From Erwinia sp. E602 (GTDB taxonomy: Bacteria > Pseudomonadota > Gammaproteobacteria > Enterobacterales > Enterobacteriaceae): a stretch of 64,000 nucleotides of DNA. Where the stretch lies: the NCBI RefSeq assembly GCF_018141005.1, contig NZ_CP046582.1, forward strand, positions 4,774,001-4,838,000, written 5' to 3'. Position numbers and translations under genes: made by a program. Each line of letters starts with the position of its first letter. Position 1 is the first letter of the stretch. Positions 53,140-62,646 of this stretch are shown piece after piece. A model generated the notes under the pieces. That model was not told where the DNA came from. It was given only the letters and a program-made list of their open reading frames with translations, and made no database searches.

Positions 53140-54828
53140 TCAGAAAAATCGCGCATCCTTCGGATACAGCAGATGCGCCATCTGGCGGTAGCGCCCGGCC
53201 TCCTGTTGTTTTCCCTGGTACTGCAGCACCAGGATCAGACTGGCGTAAACGTTATGATCCACCCGGTAGCGCAGATAGCCGCTGGCCCAGCGGCGGTACT
53301 CTTCCAGCAGGCGCGGATCGCGGCTGTCGTTAAAGGCCAGCAGCAGCGCAACGTGACGGTCATACTGCCAGCGATCCTGGTTCAGCCAGCGCTCTGCGGG
53401 CGACAGCTGCTGCAGTGCGGCGGGGTGCTGAAAGCCGCTAAGCTCCACGGCGGTCAGCTGCTGGTTGCCGCGCCAGATCAGGCCGGTCACCAGCACCAGC
53501 AGTGCGGCAAGCAGCCGTATGCCGTTTCTGAACAGCGGAACAACCCGCCGGTGCACTGGACGCCAGCGCCACGCTTCGCCGCTGGCACGTTCCGCCACGG
53601 CCAGCAGCAGTAAAAACAGCAGTGCATGGACGGTGGACATATAAAACGGCCACTCCAGCTGGGTGTGGATCAGCAGCGGCAGCAGCGACAGGCACAGTGC
53701 GGTTGCCTGCCCGGCGCGGCGGTCGCCGCGCGCACTCCGCCTGCGATCGGCGCGGCGTGCGCGTGCCAGCAGGCGCACTCCGGCGAACAGCAGGATCAGC
53801 ATCGCCGCCAGTCCGCAAATGCCGCCCTCTACCCACCAGAGCAGCACTTCGTTATGCGGGTGCTCGGCAATTTCAGTGACCCGGGTTGGTATGGGCTGGG
53901 TGACGCGAAAATGCTGGAAAGCGTATTCAAAGCTGCCGTAACCCCAGCCGCCGAGCGGGTGCTGCGCGATCATGCGCAGCGTGTCGATCAGCATGGTTCG
54001 GCGCGCGTGGTTAGACCCCTGGTGATCGATAACCGACAGCGTCATCTCACCCGACTGTAACAGGCAGAGCGCCGCCACGGTGCCGACGGTAATCAGCGCG
54101 ACGGCCAGGCGGCTGCGCTGGCGGTCGTAATGGCCGCACAGTGTAAACAGCAGCAGCGTTACCCCCGCGCCGCCGATCAACGCTGCCCGCGACTGAAGCC
54201 AGACCAGCAGCGCAGGAAACAGCAGCAGCAGGAGCATCAGCGCCGCCAGCCGCCAGCGCTCCCGCCGGGGGCTGGACAGGCGGAAGCCGGGCAGAATGGT
54301 CAGCAGCAGCGCCAGCCCCAGCCCGGTGGCGATAGCGCTGCCCAGCACGTTAACCTGCTGGAAGATCCCGCCGGGACGACCGCCGGTGAGGGGAACCCAG
54401 CTCAGCTGGGGGAGAAACAGCTGCAGCAGAACAATAAACGCCTCGGCTGCGATGAGCAGCAATACGCCGTTGAGCAGCCGCTGCAGGTGGCGCGGCGCGG
54501 TAAGCGGCAGCTGTAGCAGGGCGAAATAGCACAACACCGCCATTGCCACGGCGGCCATCCGCAGGCTGGCTTTGTCAGCAAACTGCGCGTCGGTAAACGG
54601 CAGCGGCAGCAGCGCCAGCAGCGTAGCCAGCAGCAGCAGCATGCCGCCGGGGGTCAGGGTGAGGTGGTGACTGCGGAGCCGTTTAAGAAAAGCGAATAAC
54701 AACAGCGTAGACAGCACGAAGACGGTCAGGATATTCATCGGTAACTGCAGGCCGGTTCCCCCCAGATTCGGAGTGAACAGCGTCAGCGGAAGCAGAAAGA
54801 GTAAAACGATTGAGCCATATTTTACCAT
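53140..54828 (-). CDS. PglL/O-antigen-ligase-family membrane glycosyltransferase
   Basis: 562 residues with about 12 membrane helices and a C-terminal soluble region. RPGGIFQQVNVLGSAIATGL (151-170) is the PglL-type signature, QSRAALIGG (212-220) a Wzy_C element, and HPHNEVLLWW (323-332) lies in the large periplasmic loop that holds catalytic His in this superfamily. Known members transfer lipid-linked glycans either to protein Ser/Thr or to lipid A. The FQQVN motif favours protein O-glycosylation, but sequence alone does not settle it. ATG at 54828 is chosen for membrane-protein start and family length; upstream frame is non-family. No glycan synthesis genes adjoin it. Confidence 0.75.
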   Translation of the reverse strand: MVKYGSIVLLFLLPLTLFTPNLGGTGLQLPMNILTVFVLSTLLLFAFLKRLRSHHLTLTPGGMLLLLATLLALLPLPFTDAQFADKASLRMAAVAMAVLCYFALLQLPLTAPRHLQRLLNGVLLLIAAEAFIVLLQLFLPQLSWVPLTGGRPGGIFQQVNVLGSAIATGLGLALLLTILPGFRLSSPRRERWRLAALMLLLLLFPALLVWLQSRAALIGGAGVTLLLFTLCGHYDRQRSRLAVALITVGTVAALCLLQSGEMTLSVIDHQGSNHARRTMLIDTLRMIAQHPLGGWGYGSFEYAFQHFRVTQPIPTRVTEIAEHPHNEVLLWWVEGGICGLAAMLILLFAGVRLLARARRADRRRSARGDRRAGQATALCLSLLPLLIHTQLEWPFYMSTVHALLFLLLLAVAERASGEAWRWRPVHRRVVPLFRNGIRLLAALLVLVTGLIWRGNQQLTAVELSGFQHPAALQQLSPAERWLNQDRWQYDRHVALLLAFNDSRDPRLLEEYRRWASGYLRYRVDHNVYASLILVLQYQGKQQEAGRYRQMAHLLYPKDARFF

Positions 54829-54988
54829 GGTGAAAATTCTCAGAGTCCCTGATGAGAAGAGCCGGGAAAATAGCAGAAATCGTCCGCTATAAAATGTCGC
54901 ATTGCGCGATGGGATCGTTTGACAGCCGGTTAACCCCGCCGTAAGTACTCTGTGTGGCGTAATCCCCGTCATTTGGTGCAGAACAAGG

Positions 54989-55002
54989 CGCAATCGGTTG
55001 CG
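54989..55002. promoter_or_regulatory. PurR box upstream of adeP
   Basis: CGCAATCGGTTGCG is a palindrome with the CGCAA/TTGCG halves of the PurR operator, about 85 bases before adeP. E. coli adeP (yieG) belongs to the PurR regulon, so purine repression is expected. Confidence 0.8.
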
Positions 55003-55085
55003 AAAAAACCGGCTCAGACTCATCCCAAACGGGCATTTATCGGGTAGGATAGCCCCCGACATTTTCTCCGTTCTGGAAACACACA

Positions 55086-56399
55086 ATGACCAATCCCGGG
55101 CTGTTACAACGGATTTTTAAACTGCAGGAGCATGGCACCACCGCGCGTACCGAGGTGATTGCCGGTTTCACCACCTTCCTGACCATGGTGTACATCGTTT
55201 TCGTTAACCCGCAGATCCTCGGCGTGGCCGGCATGAATACCCAGGCGGTGTTTGTCACCACCTGCCTGATTGCCGCCTTCGGCAGCATTCTGATGGGGCT
55301 GGTGGCTAACCTGCCGGTGGCGCTGGCACCGGCGATGGGCCTGAACGCCTTCTTCGCTTTTGTGGTGGTCGGCGCGATGGGTATTTCCTGGCAGGTGGGC
55401 ATGGGTGCCATCTTCTGGGGGGCGGTCGGCCTGCTGCTGCTGACCATTTTCCGCGTGCGTTACTGGATGATTGCCAATATCCCGCTCAGCCTGCGCGTCG
55501 GCATTACCGCCGGCATCGGCCTGTTTATCGCCATGATGGGGCTGAAAAACGCCGGTATCGTGGTGCCGAACAAAGACACGCTGGTGGCGGTAGGCGATCT
55601 GACCTCGCACAGCGTGCTGCTGGGGGCGCTGGGCTTCTTTATTATCGCCGTGCTGGCTTCGCGCAACGTGCACGCGGCGGTGCTGGTCTCCATCGTGGTG
55701 ACCACCGGCATTGGCCTGGCGATTGGCGACGTGAAGTACGGCGGCGTGTTCTCCATGCCGGCGGGCGTCGGTGCGGTAGTGGGTGAAGTGAACCTGAAGG
55801 ACTCGCTGAACGTCGGCATGGCCGGGATTATCTTCTCGTTTATGCTGGTTAACCTGTTTGACTCCTCCGGAACCCTGATCGGCGTCACCGACAAGGCCGG
55901 GCTGACCAATGAAAAGGGCACCTTCCCGCGCATGAAGCAGGCGCTGTACGTTGACAGCATCAGCTCGGTGGCCGGTTCGTATATCGGCACCTCATCCGTA
56001 ACCGCCTATATCGAAAGCTCTTCCGGCGTCTCCATCGGTGGCCGCACCGGCCTGATGGCGGTGGTGACCGGTGTGCTGTTCCTGCTGGTGATGTTCCTCT
56101 CGCCGCTGGCAGGCATGGTGCCGGCGTATGCGGCGGCAGGTGCACTGATCTACGTCGGCGTGCTGATGACCTCCAGCCTGGCTCGGGTGAAGTGGGACGA
56201 TCTGACCGAAGCAGTACCGGCGTTCGTTACCGCGGCGATGATGCCGTTCAGCTTCTCGATTACCGAAGGTATCGCGCTGGGCTTTATCTCTTACTGCGTG
56301 ATGAAGCTGGGTACGGGTCGCTGGCGTGAAATCAGCCCGTGCGTGGTGGTGGTTGCGCTGCTGTTCGTGCTGAAAATCGTCTTTATCGACGCGCACTGA
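55086..56399 (+). CDS. adeP: Adenine permease AdeP (NCS2/AzgA type)
   Basis: A proton-driven purine importer, 437 residues, with about 13 helices. ARTEVIAGFTTFLTMVYIVF, GLNAFFAFVVV and FDSSGTLIGVTDKAG are the conserved NCS2/AzgA segments, and the whole protein follows E. coli AdeP (YieG). Synteny yieH, adeP, yieE agrees with E. coli apart from the inserted PglL-like gene. A PurR box lies upstream. Confidence 0.94.
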   Translation: MTNPGLLQRIFKLQEHGTTARTEVIAGFTTFLTMVYIVFVNPQILGVAGMNTQAVFVTTCLIAAFGSILMGLVANLPVALAPAMGLNAFFAFVVVGAMGISWQVGMGAIFWGAVGLLLLTIFRVRYWMIANIPLSLRVGITAGIGLFIAMMGLKNAGIVVPNKDTLVAVGDLTSHSVLLGALGFFIIAVLASRNVHAAVLVSIVVTTGIGLAIGDVKYGGVFSMPAGVGAVVGEVNLKDSLNVGMAGIIFSFMLVNLFDSSGTLIGVTDKAGLTNEKGTFPRMKQALYVDSISSVAGSYIGTSSVTAYIESSSGVSIGGRTGLMAVVTGVLFLLVMFLSPLAGMVPAYAAAGALIYVGVLMTSSLARVKWDDLTEAVPAFVTAAMMPFSFSITEGIALGFISYCVMKLGTGRWREISPCVVVVALLFVLKIVFIDAH

Positions 56400-56405
56400 G
56401 TGATG

Positions 56406-56434
56406 ACCGGGTGGCCTTCGCGCTGCCCGGTTTT
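56406..56434 (+). terminator. Probable terminator of adeP
   Basis: ACCGGG (56406-56411) pairs with CCCGGT (56426-56431), followed by TTTT, seven bases after the adeP stop. The stem is short but GC-rich. Confidence 0.55.
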
Positions 56435-56484
56435 ACCAGCGTAGCCTGAACGCTGGCTCAGTCACGGGTTGACCGGGTTAACCG

Positions 56485-57228
56485 TTAGTGAGAGTGCGGC
56501 GTTTTTTCCGGCGGCAGGCTGGTCAGGCGCAGCATACGCGGCCCCATATTCTGCGCCAGCACGTTAATATCCTGCAGCGATTCCCAGCTCTCCTGGCCAT
56601 CGAACTCCCATAACCGCAGTCGATCGGTGCCGGGGGACAGCGCACAGGACCATACCATTACCGACTCCACATCGCACAACGCCTGAATATCGGGTGAGAC
56701 CGCGGAGCGTAAACGCCCGGATGCCGGGTGCAGCCGCAGCGAGTCGTTGCCTTTCTCTCCTTCTCCGGTCAGCTTGAGGATACTCTGACGCAGCGTCCAC
56801 AGCTGTGTGGCAGCCTCTATCTGGTCATTCTGCGCGCGGACCCAGGCAACTTCTGCGGAGGTCAGGCACTGGAAGTAGTGCTCCAGCGTCTGGCGGCTGT
56901 GTGCCCGTACGATCTCCATATCCAGCCCGGCGCGGCTACCCTCTTCGGCCAGCAGCACACCCACCGTATTACCGGCGTAAGCAAGGCTGAAATCGGGCAG
57001 ATCCGCATCGGCAAAAGCGGGACGTCCGTCGGTGAGGGTGGTCAGTTCGGGAAGTCTGTTAATGCCGTAGATACGCAGCAACAGCTCGGCCAGCAGGGTG
57101 CGGGCGGCAAGAAAACGGCTGCGGCGGCGTTCGTCAAAGTCGTAAGCGTACTCGACTAACGCCAGCGGCAGGCGGTGTACCCGGGGTTTGCTCTGGACCA
57201 GGGTCCAGCGCGCAAAATGACTTGCCAT
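56485..57228 (-). CDS. yieE: 4'-phosphopantetheinyl transferase-superfamily protein YieE
   Basis: 247 residues. The metal-binding GLDMEIVR and the downstream helix WTLRQSILKLTGEG correspond to the two PPTase motifs, but the usual W-x-x-KEA is WTLRQS here, as in E. coli YieE, so the canonical Glu is replaced by Gln. ATG at 57228 is chosen: the protein then starts MASHFARW, like E. coli MATHFARG, and GGAG lies seven bases upstream. An upstream in-frame start would add 24 unconserved residues. Convergent with adeP. Carrier-protein target unknown. Confidence 0.88.
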   Translation of the reverse strand: MASHFARWTLVQSKPRVHRLPLALVEYAYDFDERRRSRFLAARTLLAELLLRIYGINRLPELTTLTDGRPAFADADLPDFSLAYAGNTVGVLLAEEGSRAGLDMEIVRAHSRQTLEHYFQCLTSAEVAWVRAQNDQIEAATQLWTLRQSILKLTGEGEKGNDSLRLHPASGRLRSAVSPDIQALCDVESVMVWSCALSPGTDRLRLWEFDGQESWESLQDINVLAQNMGPRMLRLTSLPPEKTPHSH

Positions 57229-57429
57229 CTGTCGCTCCGTGAAAATGGTCGGATAATCATCAGCTCCTATTGTAAGAATTTTCTTAGGTGTTTGCATCAC
57301 GCAAACGCGATTGTCGACAAAATTCGGATTTATGACCGATAAAGGGGATTGACCAGGGGGCGCGGGATGCTGTCCGGCAGCCGGTTTGCGGACCTTGCTG
57401 TCGGATTATGGCAGGCTATTGAGAGATGT

Positions 57430-57459
57430 GCCGTCCGCATAGCGTGATAAGCGGACGGC
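57430..57459 (-). terminator. Hairpin after the fimbrial operon
   Basis: GCCGTCCGC (57430-57438) and GCGGACGGC (57451-57459) form a 9-bp stem 26 bases after the last fimbrial stop. The T-run is missing, so the terminator call is tentative. Confidence 0.55.
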
Positions 57460-57484
57460 TGCATTTGCGTTTACAGCAGGGCGT

Positions 57485-58045
57485 CTATTCGTACTCGGCA
57501 AGCAGCGTGGCGGTAGCGCTGAATGCACCGGGCTTAATCGCGCCTGCGGGATTTTTGATCGGCATTGCGGACATTATCCCGTCATCTTCAGCCGGGAGAG
57601 CCAGCGGCTTGTTAAGCTGCATCGGCTGGCCGCCCTTGTAAATAAGGATCCCCAGATTATCCATATCGGTTTGCAGTGTGGCATTGTTGGTGGCAAAAGA
57701 GGCGGGCGTGCCTTTGAGGGTGAGCTGTATTGTCCTGCCCGTCATATCGCCCTTGCCGCAGTCGATTTTGTAGTAAAAAACCCGGGCATATTGTTTATCG
57801 TAGATTTTATCAATATTGATATTTTCGCCAAAATTGACTGCAATATCCCCGCCGTCCGGTGCTGTTACATTACAGACGGGTGCAAGCACGGTGACCTTAA
57901 TGGTTATGTCGGACTGGGCGGTCCCTGCCGCTGCGATACCGGTCCAGCCGGTGAGCAGACTCAGCATCAGTAGCATCGCGTGGTGAAGGCTGCCGCCCGC
58001 CGAACGAGGAGCGGGTGCGATTAACCCGGTTGTAAATTCAGTCAT
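57485..58045 (-). CDS. Fimbrial minor subunit
   Basis: 186 residues. A hydrophobic segment (AMLLMLSLLTGWTGIAAA) ending near residue 40 is a signal peptide behind an unusually long N-terminus; Met24 could be the true start. The mature part begins with a donor-strand-like extension (SDITIKVTVLAP), has the two cysteines of a pilin domain (APVCNV, KIDCGKG), and ends SATATLLAEYE. It overlaps the preceding gene by eight bases. It is the last gene of the operon and could be the tip or an adaptor subunit. Confidence 0.75.
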   Translation of the reverse strand: MTEFTTGLIAPAPRSAGGSLHHAMLLMLSLLTGWTGIAAAGTAQSDITIKVTVLAPVCNVTAPDGGDIAVNFGENINIDKIYDKQYARVFYYKIDCGKGDMTGRTIQLTLKGTPASFATNNATLQTDMDNLGILIYKGGQPMQLNKPLALPAEDDGIMSAMPIKNPAGAIKPGAFSATATLLAEYE

Positions 58046-58670
58046 AGATCATCCTGAAATCGACGCTGGCGTGGTAAGCGCCCGCTTTTAGTGGGGCGGG
58101 CGTTCTGACGGGCGTAACCGTCCAGCTCAGTTGATCCTGGCCCGGTGAGAGCAACAGCGGTATTGCGCGCTGGTTAAGCGGCAGAAGCCGGCCGTGGCTG
58201 TCACTCAGCCGCAGTGCCAGGCCGCCCGTGCCCTTAACCTGCACGTACTCAGGGACATCCGCGTCGCTGTTGCCAGAAAAGTAAACCGAAACGGCGGGCT
58301 GCATACTGCTCCATGTCAGCGCGCCGGTGCGGGGATCGCGCACGGCAGAACGGCCACGTACGCACTCTTTCAGCATTAGCTTAAACGTGACCGGGGTGGC
58401 GCGATCGCCTGGATGCAGCAGCTTTGCACTGTCGGTGTTGCCGAGTTCGATGGTCTGATGTAGGCTTTCCATCTCCAGCCTGCAGGCGCTTTCCGTCAGC
58501 GATCCGTACACCTCGAGCGTACCGCTCATCTCATCCTGAACCCGGGTCTCATCCGCCCGGACGGAGGCGATGTTAAGACCGCCCACCATCGCGGCCATCA
58601 GGGCCAGCGTTTGACATCCGGCGGCTCGCCTGCACGCCTGCAAAAAGAGTCCGCTTATCCTGTAATGCAT
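58038..58670 (-). CDS. Fimbrial minor subunit
   Basis: 210 residues with a signal sequence ending SVRA near residue 39. The pilin domain has TESACRLEM and LKECVRGR as its disulphide cysteines and ends with KAGAYHASVDFRMIYD, the beta-zipper recognised by the chaperone. Eleven residues before the first Cys, GTLEVYGSL is the donor strand. Between chaperone and last subunit, overlapping the latter, it fits an adaptor such as PapF/PapK by position. Confidence 0.8.
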   Translation of the reverse strand: MHYRISGLFLQACRRAAGCQTLALMAAMVGGLNIASVRADETRVQDEMSGTLEVYGSLTESACRLEMESLHQTIELGNTDSAKLLHPGDRATPVTFKLMLKECVRGRSAVRDPRTGALTWSSMQPAVSVYFSGNSDADVPEYVQVKGTGGLALRLSDSHGRLLPLNQRAIPLLLSPGQDQLSWTVTPVRTPAPLKAGAYHASVDFRMIYD

Positions 58671-58708
58671 CTCCCGTCTCCCTGTGGGTGCGGTGAAACA
58701 GAGTGGCC

Positions 58709-59452
58709 TTAGCTGCCTGATTTGCCCGTCTGGACGTGGCAGCTGTTACCGGTGCAGGTAAAGCTCAATGCCGGACGGCCGCCGTAATCATCGACAAAGG
58801 TCAGCACCGGGCTGCCACCCAGCTGGCTGGCTGAAACGTTCAGTTCGCCACTGCTTTTAGGCGCGACCATCAGCGGCCTGAAGTTATCCAGCCCCTTACC
58901 GTGGCTGCTGGCCGCACCGTCAATCAGCGTGATGTAGTAGCCGGTGGGGTTATTCACCACGTAGCGATCGCCCTGGCGGGTCAGCGTCAGCTGTTCCTGA
59001 GGGCGCGGCGCGTTTTGCTGCTGGCGCAGCGTGGCGGGGCGGTAAAACAGCTTGATGCGCGTCTGCAACGCAATCTGCAGCGTGTTGGCCTTTTCGCTCT
59101 TTGGTGGGATCTCGCGCAGATTAAAGTAGTAGAGGGTTTCACGATCCTGCGGCAGCGTACTGGCTGCCGGCAACGCCTGCAGCCTGACCTGACTCTTGCT
59201 GCCCGGTTCCACGCGCTGCAGTGGCGGCAGCACCGTTAACGGCGACGCGATTTTTTTGCCCTGCGCATCTTCAATCCACGCCTGCGCCAGGTAAGGCAGC
59301 TTCGGGTTCTGATTACTGATGCTCAGGCTGACCGACTTCGCGTTGCCGTCAAACACCACACGGGTTCGGTCCAGAGCAATGGCGGCTGTTGCCTGTTGGG
59401 CGGCCAGCGCGCTGGTGAAGATCGCCAGCGCTACGATTTTTTTGGTAAACAT
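58709..59452 (-). CDS. Periplasmic fimbrial chaperone (PapD type)
   Basis: 247 residues; signal peptide MFTKKIVALAIFTSALAAQQ with the cut near ATA. LDRTRVVFDG carries the conserved Arg and IALQTRIKLFYRP the conserved Lys that anchor the pilin C-terminus; YYFNLREIPPK is the G1-proximal family motif. The second Ig domain includes a disulphide pair (SFTCTGNSCHV). It starts 33 bases after the usher gene. Confidence 0.93.
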   Translation of the reverse strand: MFTKKIVALAIFTSALAAQQATAAIALDRTRVVFDGNAKSVSLSISNQNPKLPYLAQAWIEDAQGKKIASPLTVLPPLQRVEPGSKSQVRLQALPAASTLPQDRETLYYFNLREIPPKSEKANTLQIALQTRIKLFYRPATLRQQQNAPRPQEQLTLTRQGDRYVVNNPTGYYITLIDGAASSHGKGLDNFRPLMVAPKSSGELNVSASQLGGSPVLTFVDDYGGRPALSFTCTGNSCHVQTGKSGS

Positions 59453-59485
59453 GGAAACTCCGTTACTGATTAATATGTTAAGTGC

Positions 59486-62026
59486 TTAATTTTTATCTGG
59501 TGCGTCTGCACCTGCGGCGGGCAGATGGCAGGGTAGCAGCAGCATCTGGCTGAGCATGTCTTCTGGCAGGGGATCGGGGAGGCGTATTTCGCACTGCGTT
59601 TTGCCCTCCCAGCGTACCAGCATGGTTTCACCCGCTTTGATTCCACTCAGGTAAGCGCTGCCGCCGTCGTTAACCAGCCCGATATCCTGCCGGCGGGCGT
59701 TGACTACCGTGGCACCAAACGGCGGCGTGCTGCCGTCTGGCAGCTTGATGGTCGCCATCGCTTTGGCACCGGAAATCACGTTGAACTGACGATAGCCAAT
59801 CGCGCCTTCGGTCAGCGTGGCCTGCACCACGGAGGTCAGCGCTTCGGCGTTGTCGCCCAACTGGTCGAGATCGATGCGTGCGCTGTTGCGGTAATAGCTG
59901 CTGACGTCAGCCACTACCGCCTTCCCGAAGTAATTGGTGTGCACGTTGCTGCCGTAGCCCTGCACCGGGATGTCGCTCACGCCGTCGGTATCCACCAGCA
60001 GTCGGGTGCCACCCGTAATGTTGTTGCGGTGCAGCGCACCACCTCTGGCGGTGAGCGTCATGCCGCCCTGGGCCGTCAGCCCCAGGGCGGTGTAATCGTC
60101 CTGGTTATAACTGGCGTTAGCGCTGACGTGGGCGATATCGCCGTCGTGATTCCAGAAGCCACTCAGACGCGTGCCGCGACGTGCGTTACCGGCACTCAGC
60201 GAGTAGTTATCGTTGCGGTTCAGCCGGTCGTTCCAGGTCAGATTCTGGCTGTTGTCCTTACCAGCAAGGTTCATGTTGTAGCCAATGGTGCTGCTATCAC
60301 CCCATGGAATGGAGAGCGAGAGGTACATGCCGTCATCATTGCGCTGGTTATAGCGGTTACGGTAAGCCGAAAGTGACAGGCTGACCGAGCGCAGATTCCA
60401 CAGGTCGAAGTAGCGTGACAGCATCAGGTTGTAACGATCGTTAGCCGGCCTGTCCCAGTAAGTCTGATGCGTCCAGGTGAAGTACGACGACAGTCCGAGG
60501 TCGCGGAACTGCTTATTCAGCGTGATGGTGTACATCTGCTTGCCCTTACCGCGACGCTCACCACCGCTTTTCACGTCAAGGTACTCTGACATGCTCATAT
60601 AGTCCTCCTGCGAGAAGCGGTAGCCGGCAAAGGTGATCTGGCTGTCATACTCGTCGAAGGTTTTCGCGTAGCTCAGGCGGTAAGAGCCCCCGCTCAGCGT
60701 CTTACCCTGATGCGGTAGCTGTGCCCATGACTGGGTGGCATCCAGCGACAGGGCACCAAGGAACAGCAGGTCACGGCCAACGCCCAGCGACAGCGCGTGA
60801 TATTTTCCGCCGCTGATACCGCTGCCATAAAGTGACCAGCCGTTGCTGACCCCCCAGGTAAACTCACCGGCACCAAACATCGGCCCGTTAGTACGGTGTT
60901 TCCAGTCTGAAGGTTTACCGCTGGCGACGCTGTAGCGGATGGTGCCCGGGCGAGCCAGATAGGGAATGCTCGCCGTATTGACGGTAAATGCCTGCACGCT
61001 GCCATCCTGCTCTTCCACGCGCACGTCCAGCTGGCCGGTGACCGCATCGCTCAAATCCTGAATACGAAACGGACCCGCCGCGACCTGGGATTCATACAGC
61101 ACTCTGCCCTGCTGGCTGATGACCACTTTGGCATTGGTTCGCGCCACCCCGGTGACTTCAGGTGCGTAGCCGCGTAAATTCGGCGGCAACATATTGTCAT
61201 CAGAACGCAGGCTGGCGCCGGTATAACGGAAGCTGTCAATCAACCGCATATCAAGGTAATTCTCTCCCAACGTCAGCTTTGACCGCAGCGAGGTCAGCAC
61301 GCGCCAGGCGTAATAGCGGCTCCAGTCAAACGAGTGGTTTGATGAGGCGTTTGCCAGACCGCTCTGGCGATCGGCGCGGCCCTGCCAGTCGGCACGCAGA
61401 CGCCAGGCCCCGAGGTTGGCACCCAGCGTACCGTTGCCGCTGATGTTAAGCTGACGGCTACCGTGGTGCTGTCTTTGTTGCTGAACGTTAAGGTTATAAT
61501 CAAGCAGCAGGCCGGGAATGCCGTTGTCCCAACTGGAAGGGGGATCCCAGTCGTCACTGGTATATTCCAGCCACGCCTGCGGAATACTGATATAGAGTGA
61601 TGAGGTGGCGAGATCGCCGTTCACCTGCAGTCCTTTCAGGCTGTCTGGCTCAAGACATTGATTCTTCATCCATTTAAGACTTTTTATCACGCCTTCTTTC
61701 AGGCCGAACTTTCTGACCAGTTCAGGCGTCAGGCAGGCAACGCTCGATTTGTCATCCTGGCTGTTGGCCATAAAGGTCACCGGCATTTCTGCCAGGCTGG
61801 TTTTGTTAACCTGTACCGACATGGTGTAATCGCCGGGCATAATATAGCCCTTACGCGAGAACTGACTCAGATCAACATTTTTACGGTCGTTAATATCCAG
61901 AACGTCCATGTTGAACTGAATGTCGTCACTGGCGATTAAGTACCCTGGGAAAGACAGCGCCAGCGCAATGAAGGCGGCTAATATATTTTTCCGCTTCAGC
62001 TTCCTTGCTGATAATTGTTTCATCAT
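59486..62026 (-). CDS. Outer-membrane fimbrial usher (PapC/FimD type)
   Basis: 846 residues, normal length. After a signal peptide (about 1-32) comes the N-terminal chaperone-binding domain (IQFNMDVLDINDRKNVDLSQ, YIMPGDYTMSVQVN). The 24-strand barrel with plug follows, including the family signature ASLRSDDNMLPPNLRGYAP, then two C-terminal domains ending with a Cys pair (KTQCEIRLP, LLLPCHLP). ATGs at 62026 and 62023 are adjacent. Confidence 0.96.
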   Translation of the reverse strand: MMKQLSARKLKRKNILAAFIALALSFPGYLIASDDIQFNMDVLDINDRKNVDLSQFSRKGYIMPGDYTMSVQVNKTSLAEMPVTFMANSQDDKSSVACLTPELVRKFGLKEGVIKSLKWMKNQCLEPDSLKGLQVNGDLATSSLYISIPQAWLEYTSDDWDPPSSWDNGIPGLLLDYNLNVQQQRQHHGSRQLNISGNGTLGANLGAWRLRADWQGRADRQSGLANASSNHSFDWSRYYAWRVLTSLRSKLTLGENYLDMRLIDSFRYTGASLRSDDNMLPPNLRGYAPEVTGVARTNAKVVISQQGRVLYESQVAAGPFRIQDLSDAVTGQLDVRVEEQDGSVQAFTVNTASIPYLARPGTIRYSVASGKPSDWKHRTNGPMFGAGEFTWGVSNGWSLYGSGISGGKYHALSLGVGRDLLFLGALSLDATQSWAQLPHQGKTLSGGSYRLSYAKTFDEYDSQITFAGYRFSQEDYMSMSEYLDVKSGGERRGKGKQMYTITLNKQFRDLGLSSYFTWTHQTYWDRPANDRYNLMLSRYFDLWNLRSVSLSLSAYRNRYNQRNDDGMYLSLSIPWGDSSTIGYNMNLAGKDNSQNLTWNDRLNRNDNYSLSAGNARRGTRLSGFWNHDGDIAHVSANASYNQDDYTALGLTAQGGMTLTARGGALHRNNITGGTRLLVDTDGVSDIPVQGYGSNVHTNYFGKAVVADVSSYYRNSARIDLDQLGDNAEALTSVVQATLTEGAIGYRQFNVISGAKAMATIKLPDGSTPPFGATVVNARRQDIGLVNDGGSAYLSGIKAGETMLVRWEGKTQCEIRLPDPLPEDMLSQMLLLPCHLPAAGADAPDKN

Positions 62027-62079
62027 GAACCTGTTTTTTGTTTTTTGGTATGAAACGTCACGGGTTGAAGTCTGGACAG

Positions 62080-62625
62080 TTAAAAATAATCCAGTCTGAA
62101 ACGGATAGTTGCAAAATAATCACCGGCAATTAACGGTTGCTGATTTCTTACTGGGGTCAGGAAATAGCGCAACTGCATTTGATCAGGTGAAACAGTTTGT
62201 ACAGGAAGTGCTTTGCCGGTGGTGGCAATGTTTCCGGCATCATCGCCTATCTGCAGCGCCACGCCTGAGGCTGTTCCCTGCAGTGTAAAGAGTGAGCCGC
62301 GACCACTCCCCTCAAAAGTTGTCTGAAATCCCTTCAGCTGCCTCTGACGGGCATCCGTGTGATCCAGCATGCAATGGATTAAATGAATCGTAAAACGCTG
62401 TGGGGTACCTCTTCCCAGGCTGACCAGAGAGGAAACGGGCAGTGTACCGAGACTGATACTCTGCTGCAGGTCTTTCATGGCAATGGTACAGGCGCTGTTA
62501 ATAATTGTGCCCTGCATATTCACCGTTCCCTCTTCCTGCTGGGTAGCCATGGCCAGAGGGCAAAGTGACCAGACCGCCAGCATGAGTGGTGCAATACAGA
62601 AAGTGTTGCTCAAGAGGAAAGACAT
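62080..62625 (-). CDS. Fimbrial minor subunit (possible terminator, PapH-like by position)
   Basis: 181 residues. Signal peptide (to about LAMA). Pilin cysteines are NSACTIAM and LIHCMLDH; the C-terminus AGDYFATIRFRLDYF is the chaperone-binding strand. ATG at 62625 is chosen, with AGGA seven bases upstream; a TTG at 62649 is unlikely. Its position between main pilin and usher matches PapH, which stops growth and anchors the rod, but donor-strand features were not assessed. Confidence 0.8.
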   Translation of the reverse strand: MSFLLSNTFCIAPLMLAVWSLCPLAMATQQEEGTVNMQGTIINSACTIAMKDLQQSISLGTLPVSSLVSLGRGTPQRFTIHLIHCMLDHTDARQRQLKGFQTTFEGSGRGSLFTLQGTASGVALQIGDDAGNIATTGKALPVQTVSPDQMQLRYFLTPVRNQQPLIAGDYFATIRFRLDYF

Positions 62626-62646
62626 AACCGCGTCCTGTGACAGTAT

